Shown: in pieces, positions 44,314-53,043 of the stretch
Layout: each line of letters starts with the position of its first letter
Numbering within the stretch: position 1 is the stretch's first letter
From: Streptomyces durocortorensis
Lineage (GTDB): Bacteria; Actinomycetota; Actinomycetes; Streptomycetales; Streptomycetaceae
Length of the DNA: 64,000 bases
Direction of reading: 5' to 3'
NCBI RefSeq assembly: GCF_031760065.1
Contig: NZ_CP134500.1
Coordinates: 2,852,001 to 2,916,000, forward strand
The notes under the pieces: generated by a model
Databases searched by the model: none
What the model was told of the DNA's origin: nothing
Seen by the model: the letters and a program-made list of their open reading frames with translations, nothing else
Translations under genes and position numbers: made by a program

Positions 44314-45525
44314 TCAGAACTTGCCGTAGCGGCCCGTCAGGTCCGCCTCCTGGCACAGGACTGATCCGATCAGGCAAGGCAGGCCGACGTACTTGCGGGT
44401 GTAGACGTTGGTGACCTTGCCGCCGTTGTAGATGTAGATGTGGTGGTTGGGCATCAGGCGGTGCTTGCCCGAGCGGATGGTCCAGTTGCCGCTCTTGGTC
44501 ATGTTGATGGTGGCCGCGCCGCTGATGGCCCCCTTGACCCCGCCCAGCCCCTTGCAGAACGGGTTCGCGGCGTGCATGACGAACCGGATGTCCACGGAGT
44601 TCTTGCCCGACCCCAGCTTCTTGGCGGTCATGTGCTTGTCCGTGGCCGTCTTCGTGGCGACCTTCTTGCCGGTCGACTTCTTGTAGACGTGGGTAGGCTT
44701 GACCGACTTGTTGCCCACCACCTTCTTGTTGCTCCAGGTGACGGTGGCGTGCAGGGCCGCGCGGTACTTGTCCGACTTCCAGTCGAACTTGGAGCGGCCG
44801 TCACCGCCGTACTGGAAGCCCTTCTTGTAGTCGCAGCCGGCCGCGGGAGCGTCCACCTTCTTGAACGGCAGGAACGCGACCCAGCTCAGCGTGGTGGTCT
44901 TCGCCGCGGCCGCCGCCTCGGCCTGCCGGACCGCCTGACCGCGCAGCCCGGCGAGGGAGCCGGTGGCCGGGACGGAGACGTTCATGCCCCAGGTCCTGGC
45001 GCCGGAGTGACCGCCCTCATGGAGGAGCGGAATGACCTGGTAGTCGTGCTGGGCGCCCGGCTTGACGGCGGTGTCCCGGAAGGACTGCACGCCCGCGCCC
45101 GGCCGGGCGATCTCCTTGCCGTCGCGGGTGACGACGTACTGGGCGTTCTCGGCGTAAGCCTTCCAGGACAGCTCCACGAAGCCCTGGCCGGCCGCGGCGG
45201 TTATGCCTTCGTCCGCCGACGAGGTGTCGACGACGGCGGTCTCGCCGGAGGCGGCCCGCGCGACGCCGAGGCCCTGCGCGTCGAGCGCCTTGCCCTGGGC
45301 GCTGTCCGCGGCGAAGCCGGTGACGTCCTTCAGTCCGCCGTACGACGTGGCGGACAGCTGCGACACGGCGAACGCCGGACCGGACCGGTCGGAGGAGACC
45401 GCGGAGGCGGAGGCCGGTCCGGAGGCCGAGCCCGAGGCGAGAGCGGTCGCCTGGAAGCCGCCCGCGACGAGCGCGAGCGGGGTCACTGACAGCGCGGTCA
45501 CCTTGGCGAAACGCGAGAACTGCAT
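44314..45525 (-). CDS. Secreted hypothetical protein with FnIII-like region
   Basis: A 403-aa exported protein. The signal peptide has KVTALSVTPLALVAGGFQATALA at the start (residues 8-30, spelled here in part as ALSVTPLALVAGG). A Ser/Ala-rich linker follows, then a beta-sandwich that reads like a fibronectin type III repeat (FVELSWKAYAENAQYVVTRD, about 117-136). A Lys-rich domain comes last (250-403), with ATVTWSNKKVVGNKS and SGNWTIRSGKHRLMPNHHIY. Four Cys are visible in the mature part. No catalytic motif is recognised. Possibly a cell-wall-associated or secreted binding protein. The start ATG 45525 is unambiguous because the signal peptide begins there. Confidence 0.65.
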   Translation of the reverse strand: MQFSRFAKVTALSVTPLALVAGGFQATALASGSASGPASASAVSSDRSGPAFAVSQLSATSYGGLKDVTGFAADSAQGKALDAQGLGVARAASGETAVVDTSSADEGITAAAGQGFVELSWKAYAENAQYVVTRDGKEIARPGAGVQSFRDTAVKPGAQHDYQVIPLLHEGGHSGARTWGMNVSVPATGSLAGLRGQAVRQAEAAAAAKTTTLSWVAFLPFKKVDAPAAGCDYKKGFQYGGDGRSKFDWKSDKYRAALHATVTWSNKKVVGNKSVKPTHVYKKSTGKKVATKTATDKHMTAKKLGSGKNSVDIRFVMHAANPFCKGLGGVKGAISGAATINMTKSGNWTIRSGKHRLMPNHHIYIYNGGKVTNVYTRKYVGLPCLIGSVLCQEADLTGRYGKF

Positions 45526-45630
45526 GTATTTCCCTTCATCCCCGTCGACACCACGGCCGAGGCCATGGCATCGGGCGCCCTGGTGTCAGGCACCTGCCAT
45601 CGACCTTAGGAAGGGGGACAGAAGGGTTCA

Positions 45631-45678
45631 ATTGCCCCTTGAGGCATTGCCCTTAGGGACAATGCCTCAAGGGGCAAT
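45631..45678 (-). terminator. Perfect 19-bp hairpin directly after a stop codon
   Basis: Arms 45631-45649 and 45660-45678 are exact inverted repeats (core TGCCCCTTGAGGCATTG) around a 10-nt loop that can itself fold (CCC-TTA-GGG). On the minus strand the hairpin begins 3 nt past the stop of the 86-aa membrane protein and lies upstream of the secreted-protein gene. Confidence 0.88.
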
Positions 45679-45681
45679 GGC

Positions 45682-45942
45682 TCAGAGGCCGCCGGTGTAG
45701 GCGAAGAGGAAGAAGAGCGGGAGGAGCACACCGACGGCACCGGCTGCGAGGCCGATGTAGCACTGGGTCCGGTTGACCGGGACCCTGCTGACCAGACCGA
45801 GGACGCCGAAGGTGACCGCGAGGGCGCCGGCCAAGAGCGCGAAGACGGCGAGGAAGAAGGAGAGGACCACCGCGACGACGCCCAGGCCGAGCGAGACGGG
45901 CGCGTAGAGGGTGGCAGGGCTTTCGGTGGTTCCGGTGGCCAT
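45682..45942 (-). CDS. Small two-helix membrane protein (DUF4190-like)
   Basis: An 86-aa membrane protein. Two or three hydrophobic segments are seen: LGLGVVAVVLSFFLAVFALLAG (about 18-38, given in part as VVAVVLSFFLAVFALL) and AAGAVGVLLPLFFLFAYTG at the end. Between them FGVLGLVSRVPVNRTQCYIGL forms a short loop. The pattern is that of DUF4190-type small membrane proteins. Start ATG 45942 (MATGTTESPATLYAP) follows AAGGGA. Function unknown. Confidence 0.65.
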   Translation of the reverse strand: MATGTTESPATLYAPVSLGLGVVAVVLSFFLAVFALLAGALAVTFGVLGLVSRVPVNRTQCYIGLAAGAVGVLLPLFFLFAYTGGL

Positions 45943-46078
45943 GGCGCTTCCCTTGTCGTGAGGTGTCTGCATCGTCCTGTGTACGCGGGCGGGAGGCCTC
46001 CCGCTCCTCCCCATCATGGCATTCGCCGACGGCCCGGCCGGAACGGCCCCTGAGCGCCGCACGGCAGGGCCACGGCCC

Positions 46079-48898
46079 TCAGACCAGGCCCAGCGCCGCC
46101 CGGCTCAGGAACGCCAGCCGGGCCGTCTTCTCCGGCTTCTTGATCTCCGGGCCCAGCTCGAAGCCGACCCGGACCATCCGGGCGAGCGCCTTCTCGTTGC
46201 GGGCGTCCGGCTCGACGACGACCCGCAGGTGGGCCGGGTCGCTGAAGACGTAACCGATGAACGCGGTGAGCAGGGCGTCGGTGTACCCCTTCACCGCGCC
46301 CTCGCCCTCGGCGGGCGCGATCAGCAGGTGGATACCGAAGTCCCCGGGCTGGACGTCGTAGCACTCGCCCACCGGGTCGGCGTCCGGCTCGTACGTCTGG
46401 AAGAGCGCGGCCGGGACGCCGTCGCGCAGCGCCAGGTAGGCGTGGTGGGTGGGGAGTGAGGCGACGAACTCGTAGATCTCCTGGACCTGTTCACGGGTGT
46501 GGTCGGCCATGCCCCAGAACCGGGCGCGCTCCTCGGTGACCCAGCCGTGCAGCAGGCCGGCGTCGGCCGCCGGGTCGACCGGGACCAGGCGGACGGTACC
46601 GAAGCCCTCGACCTTCTGCTCGTGCACGGCCGGGCGGAGGGCGGGCGCGGTGGGTTCGGTGACGGTCATGGGAGCCTTGTCCTCGTCGTTCTCGGCGCCC
46701 TCGGGGCGGGGCGTCGTGGGGTGTGTCGTGCGGTGCAGCAGGTTCCAGTCGGTGACGACCGGGGCGAGGTCGCCCCGCGCCCACAGGGGTGTCTGGTCGC
46801 GGTGGTGCGCGGACCCGGGGACGCCGGACGCGCCGAAGGGCACCACCCACCTGCTGTCCTCGCGGCGGGCCAGGTCCCAGACGTAACGGGCGGCCGGGCC
46901 CCGGGCGAACAGGTCGGTGACGCCGGGCACGCTGGAGGTGGACAGCACGCAGTCGTGGTCGCCCGCGAGCCCCGGCCGGGCGGCCTCGTCGGGGACCGCG
47001 TCCGGGAGCGCCTGCCAGGGGGACAGCCGGTGCAGTTCGCCCCACGGGCCGGGCGGGGTCTCCTCGGCCGCCGCCGCGACCGCCTCGGCCGAGGCCGCGA
47101 CCACCGCCAGCCGGTCCTCGTACGGCAGGAACCCCACGGTCAGCAGGGTCTCCAGGGCGTAGCCGATCCGGGGGACGGCGGCGAGCCAGGGGCGGAAGAG
47201 TGGCGGGTACGCGGTCGAGCGCCACGGATCGTCCGCAGCCGTGAGGGCCTTCAGGGCTGGGTGGGCGGCCAGGCGGTGGACGACGTCCGTGCGCAGCCGC
47301 GCGTAGAGGGTCGCTTCGGTGCTGTCCGCGTCCATGTGGCGGTCCCAGCGCAACAGCAGCCGGTCCCGGAGGCGTTCGGCGGCGGGCCCCAGGGCCGGGG
47401 CCCCGGCGAGCAGGGACAGCAGCGGGCGGGCCGAGGCGAGGCGGGTGTCGGTGTGGACGGCGGCCATGTCGGCGGGCGAGCGGTCCGTGTCCGCGTCGAG
47501 CAGCTCCCGTATCCGGCGGGCCCGGTGCGGGGGCGCGAACTCCACGCCCAGCGGGGCGGCGAGACCACGCTCGTTGGCCATCACGGCGATCCCGGTGGCG
47601 GGGTCGACCTCGGTGCGGGGCAGGGGGACGGTCTCGCCCCCGCGCCAGGCGTACGCGGGGTCCTCGGCCGGAACAACCCGCAGCCGGTTGGCGTACGGGC
47701 GCGCCGGGACGTGTCCGGCGGTCCGGTGCAGGGTGTCCCCGGCGGTGTCGGCGGCCAGGACCACGTTGACCGGCTCGACCCAGCGGTCGAGGGCGGCGTC
47801 GAGGTCGGCGACCGTACGGGCTCGGAGCAGCGCGGGCAGCACGTCGAAGCCGAGCTCGCCGGTGACGCGGGGCGGGTGGCGGAGGCTGATGACGGGCGCG
47901 TCGGAGCTCGGAGCGTCGTGCACGTCCCCGATGATCACCGGCCCCCGGTCCGTCTCCACGATCTCGACCGTCTCCGGCTCTCCCCCGGCGACCTCCACGG
48001 TCTCGGTGTGGGCGTGGACCCGGTACCAGCCGTCCGGCCCGAGCGCCTCCACGTCCCCGCCCGCCGTGCGGCGCAACCGCTCCCGGTACAGGTCCTGGTA
48101 GTCCGCCATGGCGTTGGTGATCGCCCAGGCGACGCCCCCCGTGTGTCCGAAGTGGGCGATGCCGGGGATGCCCGGGACCGCGAGGCCGACGACGTCGAAC
48201 TCGGGGCAGGCGAGCCGGATCTGCTGGTAGACGCCGGGGGCCTCGATGAAGCGGTGCGGGTCACCCGCGATGAGGGGGGCGCCGGTGGTGGTGCGGTCGC
48301 CGGTGAGGAGCCAGCCGTTGCTGCCCGCGGTGCCGGGGCCGTCGGTGGCGAAGAGGGTCATGTGGTCCTCGCCGAGTCGGCGGGCGACCTCTTCGCGCCA
48401 GAGTTTGGTGGGGAACCCCGCGAACAGGATGTGCGTGGAGAGCCAGACGCCGAGCGGGGTCCAGGGCTCCCAGCGGCCGGGGACGAGCGAGGCCGCGGCG
48501 AACTCGGGGGCCAGGGCGGCCCCTTCGGCGAGGCCCTCGTTGACTCCGTCGACGTACGCGCCCACCCAGGCGGCGGTCTCGGGCGCGAGCCCCTCGTAGC
48601 AGCGGCGGGCGGTGTCGGCGAGCCGGGCCCGCCGGACGAACCGGTCCCAGTCGACGGCCTCCGCACCGAGGTACGCGGCGGTCGTGCCGAGCACCCGGTG
48701 GCGCTCTGTCTCCAGCTGCCAGGCCCGGTCCAGGGCCGCGTTGTGCCCCTGGGCGCGGGCCAGGCCGAGGACGTCGGCGGCCCGCAGGTGGGGTATCCCC
48801 CAGTCGTCCCGGAACACCTCGAAGCGGCCACCGGCGCCCCGGTCCGGTCCGGCGTCGGGTCTCTCGCTGCCGGTGCCAGCGGTCATCGCTCTGCCCAT
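46079..48898 (-). CDS. Fusion of penicillin-acylase-like Ntn hydrolase and siderophore-type GNAT acetyltransferase
   Basis: A 939-aa cytosolic protein with two domains. Residues about 25-735 are a penicillin amidase-type Ntn hydrolase. The nucleophile is expected at Ser193 in TAGSNGWLLTGD, where autocleavage would free a beta chain. AGDPHRFI and VNVVLAADTAGD are family blocks. There is no signal peptide, although many family members are exported. From about 744 (MTVTEPTAP) to the end is a GNAT domain of the IucB/RhbD-like siderophore group (VTEERARFWGMADHTREQVQ, GIHLLIAPAEGEGAVKGYTD). ATG 46669 at that junction has a possible AAGG site, so a separate short product could also arise. A perfect iron box lies upstream and the divergent gene is a siderophore-interacting protein. 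Separate acylase and acetyltransferase genes (called desG/desH, from memory) accompany some desferrioxamine clusters. Confidence 0.8.
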   Translation of the reverse strand: MGRAMTAGTGSERPDAGPDRGAGGRFEVFRDDWGIPHLRAADVLGLARAQGHNAALDRAWQLETERHRVLGTTAAYLGAEAVDWDRFVRRARLADTARRCYEGLAPETAAWVGAYVDGVNEGLAEGAALAPEFAAASLVPGRWEPWTPLGVWLSTHILFAGFPTKLWREEVARRLGEDHMTLFATDGPGTAGSNGWLLTGDRTTTGAPLIAGDPHRFIEAPGVYQQIRLACPEFDVVGLAVPGIPGIAHFGHTGGVAWAITNAMADYQDLYRERLRRTAGGDVEALGPDGWYRVHAHTETVEVAGGEPETVEIVETDRGPVIIGDVHDAPSSDAPVISLRHPPRVTGELGFDVLPALLRARTVADLDAALDRWVEPVNVVLAADTAGDTLHRTAGHVPARPYANRLRVVPAEDPAYAWRGGETVPLPRTEVDPATGIAVMANERGLAAPLGVEFAPPHRARRIRELLDADTDRSPADMAAVHTDTRLASARPLLSLLAGAPALGPAAERLRDRLLLRWDRHMDADSTEATLYARLRTDVVHRLAAHPALKALTAADDPWRSTAYPPLFRPWLAAVPRIGYALETLLTVGFLPYEDRLAVVAASAEAVAAAAEETPPGPWGELHRLSPWQALPDAVPDEAARPGLAGDHDCVLSTSSVPGVTDLFARGPAARYVWDLARREDSRWVVPFGASGVPGSAHHRDQTPLWARGDLAPVVTDWNLLHRTTHPTTPRPEGAENDEDKAPMTVTEPTAPALRPAVHEQKVEGFGTVRLVPVDPAADAGLLHGWVTEERARFWGMADHTREQVQEIYEFVASLPTHHAYLALRDGVPAALFQTYEPDADPVGECYDVQPGDFGIHLLIAPAEGEGAVKGYTDALLTAFIGYVFSDPAHLRVVVEPDARNEKALARMVRVGFELGPEIKKPEKTARLAFLSRAALGLV

Positions 48899-48941
48899 CC
48901 CCTGCTCCGGTGGTTTTCAGCCACTCCCCAGCCCTAAAGAT

Positions 48942-48960
48942 TTAGGTTAGCCTAACCTAA
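48942..48960. promoter_or_regulatory. DmdR/IdeR iron box
   Basis: TTAGGTTAGCCTAACCTAA is a perfect 19-bp palindrome of the actinobacterial iron-box type. It lies 44 bp from the acylase-GNAT start and 51 bp from the SIP start, so Fe-loaded DmdR would repress both divergent genes. Confidence 0.93.
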
Positions 48961-49010
48961 AGCGACTCTTTGGCAGTGGGCCGGGGCGCCAGGGCGAGGC
49001 AGGAGACACC

Positions 49011-49739
49011 GTGGGACATGGCTGGGAAGGCGTCGTTCTCAAACTGCTCCGGGGGCGTGATTTCACGTTCACGGTGACCGGCGCGGAGCAGGTCACCGAC
49101 CGCTTCCGCCGGGTGCACATGAGCGACGGCGGGCTGCTCGCGGCGACCGGCGGCGCGCATCCGACGATGTGGGTGCGGCTCTGGTTCGAGGAGGCCGGCA
49201 AGCCGCACCAGCGCGCCTACACCCTGGTCGACCCGGACCCCGAGGCCGGGACCTTCAGCCTCGAATTCGCCCTCCACGAGGGCCCCGCCTGCGACTGGGC
49301 GCGGGCCACCCAGCCCGGCGACACGATCGACGCGACGCTCCAGGGCACCGGCTTCGCCCTGCCCGACCCGGCGCCCTCCCGGCTCTTCGTGATCGGCGAC
49401 CCGGCCGCGCTGCCCGCGATCAACTCGCTGCTGGACGCGGTCCCGGACACCCCGGCGACCATCTGGTTCGAGACCTCGGACGAGGACGACCGGAAACTAC
49501 CGTTCCGCCTCGACGAGGCCCACCACACCCTGCACCACGTGGAGCGCCGCGAGGCGGGCGCACATCTGGTCTCCGAGGTGAAGGCCGCCCTGCCGGGGCT
49601 GCTGGGCGAGGACCACTCGGACGCGTACGTCTGGGTCGCCTGCGACACGTCGACCACCCGGACCCTGTCGGCGTACCTCCGCAAGGAGCTGGGCCTGCCC
49701 AAGGACCGGGTGAACGCGCTGGGTTACTGGCGCCCGTAG
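49011..49739 (+). CDS. Siderophore-interacting protein (SIP), ferric-siderophore reductase
   Basis: A 242-aa FAD-dependent reductase of the ViuB/SIP family that releases iron from imported ferric siderophores in the cytosol. The flavin-binding motif QRAYTLVD has RAYT at residues 68-71. ARATQPGDTIDATLQG near 103 and LFVIGDPAALPAINSLLD near 129 mark the FAD and NAD(P)H or ferredoxin regions. The end ALGYWRP is the classical SIP C-terminus. Start GTG 49011 follows CAGGAG. Transcription from the iron-box promoter is expected under iron limitation, together with the divergent acylase fusion. Confidence 0.9.
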   Translation: MGHGWEGVVLKLLRGRDFTFTVTGAEQVTDRFRRVHMSDGGLLAATGGAHPTMWVRLWFEEAGKPHQRAYTLVDPDPEAGTFSLEFALHEGPACDWARATQPGDTIDATLQGTGFALPDPAPSRLFVIGDPAALPAINSLLDAVPDTPATIWFETSDEDDRKLPFRLDEAHHTLHHVERREAGAHLVSEVKAALPGLLGEDHSDAYVWVACDTSTTRTLSAYLRKELGLPKDRVNALGYWRP

Positions 49740-49740
49740 C

Positions 49741-49756
49741 CGGCGGAGGACCGCCG
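49741..49756. terminator. Short hairpin between the SIP and permease genes
   Basis: CGGCGG (49741-49746) and CCGCCG (49751-49756) pair around AGGA immediately after the SIP stop, between convergent genes only 28 bp apart. Confidence 0.45.
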
Positions 49757-49767
49757 CGCCGGAGGCC

Positions 49768-51339
49768 TCAGTCCTCGACCACCAGGGCCGGGGTCTCCTT
49801 CGTCAGCACCTGGCCCCGGAAGAACGCCGGGCTGCGGCGCTCCATCGCGGCCATCAGCACCACGCCCAGGAGCAGCAGCCCCACCCCGATGACGAAGACC
49901 GAGCCGACGCCGAACACCGAGGAGCCGGAGCCGTACGCCGGGTCCCACATGTCGTAGAGGGTCTTGGCGAAGACGGCCGCGAGCAGGATGCCGCCGACGA
50001 CCGGGAAGAGGCCCTTGAAGACCAGGTCGCGGCCGGAGCGGGTCAGTTCGGCGCGGAAGTACCAGGCGCAGGCGAAGGCGGTCAGCGCGTAGTAGAAGCA
50101 GATCATGAGGCCGAGCGCGTAGATGGTGTCGATCAGCACATGCTCGCTGACCAGCGTCATCACGGTGTAGAAGACACCGGTCCCGATGCCCGCCACGACC
50201 GTCGCCCGGCCGGGAGTCCTGAAGCGGGGATGGACCTTCGCGTACGAGGCGGGCATCGCCTCGTACGTCGACATCGCGAGGACCGTGCGGGCCACCGGGA
50301 TGAACGTGGTCTGGAGGCTGGCGGCGGCCGAGGCGAGGACGGCGACGAAGAGCAGCACACCGAGCCCGGAGCCCATGACCGGTCCGGCGAGGGCGGCGAA
50401 GACGTTCTCACCGGTCTCCGGGTTGGCGAGGCCGAGCCCGGTGGTGCCGGAGCCGACGGCCATCTGGGCGGCGACGGCGGTGGCCAGGTAGGCGCCGACC
50501 AGGACGATCATGGCGACGAGCGCGGCGCGGCCGGGGGTCTTCTCGCTGCCGGTGGTCTCCTCGTTGGCGGTCAGGCAGGCGTCCCAGCCCCAGAACATGA
50601 AGATGGAGAGGGAGAGACCGGCCGTGAAGGCCGCGAAGGACTGGACGGCGAACGGGTTCAGCCAGGACCAGGAGAAGTCGAGCGAGGTGGCGAAGTCCGC
50701 GCCGCCGCTGCCCGCCTTGCTGAGGGCCATCGCCACGAACAGCGCGAGCACGGCGAGTTGCAGCCCGACCAGGGTGTACTGGATGCCCTTGGTGGCGGTC
50801 ATCCCCCGGTAGCTGATGGCGGTGGCGACGGCGACGAGGACGAGGCAGGTGCCGATGTGGACCAGCTTGCTGTCGTCCAGGGCGGCGACCGAGGGGCTGC
50901 CCGTGACCTCACCCGCCAGCAGCCAGAAGAACGAGGTGGCGACGCCCGCCAGGTTGGACAGGACGATGATCGTCGCGATGACCAGGCCCCAGCCGCACAT
51001 CCAGCCGACGCGCGGGCCGAACGCCTTCACCGTCCAGGTGAAGGACGTACCGCAGTCCGGCATCGCCCGGTTCAGCTCGCGGTAGGCGAAGGCCACCAGC
51101 AGCATCGGCAGGAACCCGGCCAGGAAGACGGCGGGCATCTGCACGCCGACCTCTCCGGCGGTGGAGCCGAGGGTGGAGGTCAGGCAGTAGACGGGGGCGA
51201 CGGTGGAGACGCCGATGACGGCGCTGCCCATGAGGCCGACGGAGTTCCCGCCGAGCCCCTTTCCGCGTACACCGCCGTCGGCCGGGGCACTTCCCCGTAC
51301 CGTGTCTCCGGCCTGCGGCCGCGCGTCCAGCTGAGTCAT
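49768..51339 (-). CDS. APC family amino acid/polyamine permease
   Basis: A 523-aa membrane protein with about 12 helices. The APC signature region LGGNSVGLMGSAVIGVSTVA lies near residue 30, followed by SFTWTVKAFGPRVGWMCGWG near 100 and a conserved middle block FMFWGWDACLTANEETTGSE near 255, where the acidic and Thr residues mark substrate binding in APC proteins. It would import an amino acid, amine or polyamine with H+. Start ATG 51339 (MTQLDARPQAG) is chosen by similarity; it has no good ribosome site, and the longer TTG frame crosses the operator. A palindrome lies just upstream. It may supply amine substrates to the adjacent aldehyde dehydrogenase, but they do not share a promoter. Confidence 0.85.
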   Translation of the reverse strand: MTQLDARPQAGDTVRGSAPADGGVRGKGLGGNSVGLMGSAVIGVSTVAPVYCLTSTLGSTAGEVGVQMPAVFLAGFLPMLLVAFAYRELNRAMPDCGTSFTWTVKAFGPRVGWMCGWGLVIATIIVLSNLAGVATSFFWLLAGEVTGSPSVAALDDSKLVHIGTCLVLVAVATAISYRGMTATKGIQYTLVGLQLAVLALFVAMALSKAGSGGADFATSLDFSWSWLNPFAVQSFAAFTAGLSLSIFMFWGWDACLTANEETTGSEKTPGRAALVAMIVLVGAYLATAVAAQMAVGSGTTGLGLANPETGENVFAALAGPVMGSGLGVLLFVAVLASAAASLQTTFIPVARTVLAMSTYEAMPASYAKVHPRFRTPGRATVVAGIGTGVFYTVMTLVSEHVLIDTIYALGLMICFYYALTAFACAWYFRAELTRSGRDLVFKGLFPVVGGILLAAVFAKTLYDMWDPAYGSGSSVFGVGSVFVIGVGLLLLGVVLMAAMERRSPAFFRGQVLTKETPALVVED

Positions 51340-51378
51340 GGGAAGGACGCTATGCGCTGCGATATCCACATCCGGAGC

Positions 51379-51398
51379 GTGAGACTCCAACGTCTCAC
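51379..51398. promoter_or_regulatory. Palindromic operator upstream of the permease
   Basis: GTGAGAC-N6-GTCTCAC has exact 7-bp arms and starts 40 bp upstream of the permease ATG. A dimeric regulator is likely; which one is unknown. Confidence 0.6.
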
Positions 51399-51441
51399 CC
51401 TTAGGTACACCGGCCAACCACCCATGAACGCCTCATTAATT

Positions 51442-51467
51442 CAAGGTCACACTCACGTGAAACCTTG
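51442..51467. promoter_or_regulatory. Second inverted repeat in the permease promoter region
   Basis: CAAGGT (51442-51447) and ACCTTG (51462-51467) are inverted repeats 14 nt apart in an AT-richer stretch of the 240-bp gap. A TCACGTGA palindrome lies inside. Confidence 0.4.
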
Positions 51468-51579
51468 CAATGCATGACGCTCGGCCGGACGTGACGACGT
51501 ACGGTAATCGCAGCACTGTCCGTTTTGTACCGATTCAAAATTTTCCCGCGCCCTCTGCGACAGGTTCCCGGAAGCCTCC

Positions 51580-53043
51580 TCAGCCCGGCCAGACGATCGC
51601 CTGCGTCTCGCTGTAGGCGTGCAGCGCGTACGAGCCCACGTCCCGTCCCACCCCGCTCTTCTTGAACCCGCCGAACGGGGCCTCCATGTTCCGCCCGACC
51701 GTGTTGACACCCACCCCGCCCGCGCGCAGTCGCCGGGCGAGGCGGAAGGCGCGGGCCACATCGCCGGACCAGACGTAGTCGATGAGGCCGTAGTCGCTGT
51801 CGTTGGCGAGCGCGACGCCCTCCTCGTCCTCGTCGAAGGGGACGACCACGACGACCGGGCCGAAGATCTCCTCCCGGACGACCCGCATGTCGTTGGTGCA
51901 GTCGGCCAGCAGGGTGGGGGCCACGTAGAAGCCCCGGTCCAGGTGCACGGGGCGGGCGCCTCCCGTGACGACCCGCGCCCCCTCCTTGCGGCCCAGCTCC
52001 ACATACGCCTCGACGCCGTCGCGGTGGGCGGCGGAGATGACCGGGCCGACCACGGTGGCCCGGTCGGCGGGGTGCCCGACGGTGAGCCGCCCCGCGTACG
52101 CGGCCAGCCCGGCGATCAGCTCGTCCTGGCGGGACCGGTGGACCAGGACGCGGGTCGGAGCCGTACAGATCTGTCCGCTGTAGAACGAGAAGGTCGTCCC
52201 GATCCCCGCGACCGCGGAGCTGAGATCAGCGTCTTCGAGGACGAGCGCCGCCCCCTTGCCGCCCAGCTCCATCAGCTGCCGCTTCATCCCCCGCCCGCAC
52301 GCCTCCGCGATGCGCTGCCCGACGGCCGTGGAGCCGGTGAAGCTGACCATGTCGACGTCCGGGGAGTCGACGGCGGCCTCCCCCGCCTCCGCGCCCGACC
52401 CGGTGACGACGTTCACCACACCCGGCGGAACACCTGCCTCCGCGAGGGCGGCCGCCATCCGGTAGACGGAGAGCGGGTCCTGCGGGGCGGGCTTCACGAC
52501 GACCGTGTTGCCCATCGCGAGTGCGGGCGCGACCTTGCCCGCCGGGTTGGCCCAGGGGTTGTTGTACGAGGTGATGCAGGTGACCACGCCGACCGGCTGG
52601 CGGACGGTCAGCGCCCCGAAGACCCCGGCCCGCCCCATCGGCCCGGCCTCGTTGATCTGCGGTGCGATGGCCTCCTCGACGGGCTCCAGGGCGCCGCGTG
52701 CGTACCGGCGGAAGCGGGCGGCGCCCACCGCGACCTGCATGCCCCGGGCGGTGGAGGCGGTCGCTCCGCTCTCCGCGCGGGCGAGGTCCGCGTGGGCGGG
52801 GAGGTCGCGCTGGATGATGTCCGCCGCCCGGTCCAGGATCGCGGCGCGCTCCTCGGGGCGGGTCCGCGACCAGGGGCCGAAGGCTTCCTTGGCGGCCGCG
52901 GCTGCCTCGTGCACCTGGGCGCGGCTCGCCTCGGGGGCGAGGCCGACCACCTCCTCGGTGGCGGGGTCGATCACTTCGTAGTGGCCGTCGGCGGGCTCGG
53001 TCCACCCACCGCCGATGAACAGCCGCTGCGGTTCGGGGCTCAC
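51580..53043 (-). CDS. Aldehyde dehydrogenase family protein
   Basis: A 487-aa NAD(P)-dependent ALDH. Visible are the cofactor-binding FTGSTAVGQRIAEA near 233, the general-base Glu in LMELGGKGAALVLED near 256, the catalytic Cys in YSGQICTAPTRVL near 288, and PFGGFKKSGVGRDVG near 455. It would oxidise an aldehyde to an acid. Start GTG 53043 overlaps the TGA of the amidohydrolase gene by 4 nt (GTGA), so translation is coupled and the two gene products probably act in one pathway. A longer open frame upstream only mirrors the amidohydrolase gene. Confidence 0.9.
   Translation of the reverse strand: MSPEPQRLFIGGGWTEPADGHYEVIDPATEEVVGLAPEASRAQVHEAAAAAKEAFGPWSRTRPEERAAILDRAADIIQRDLPAHADLARAESGATASTARGMQVAVGAARFRRYARGALEPVEEAIAPQINEAGPMGRAGVFGALTVRQPVGVVTCITSYNNPWANPAGKVAPALAMGNTVVVKPAPQDPLSVYRMAAALAEAGVPPGVVNVVTGSGAEAGEAAVDSPDVDMVSFTGSTAVGQRIAEACGRGMKRQLMELGGKGAALVLEDADLSSAVAGIGTTFSFYSGQICTAPTRVLVHRSRQDELIAGLAAYAGRLTVGHPADRATVVGPVISAAHRDGVEAYVELGRKEGARVVTGGARPVHLDRGFYVAPTLLADCTNDMRVVREEIFGPVVVVVPFDEDEEGVALANDSDYGLIDYVWSGDVARAFRLARRLRAGGVGVNTVGRNMEAPFGGFKKSGVGRDVGSYALHAYSETQAIVWPG

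Noticed and set aside
46499..48937. 812-codon plus-strand frame
   Set aside because: Antisense shadow of the acylase-GNAT gene; it has no start context and no recognisable fold.
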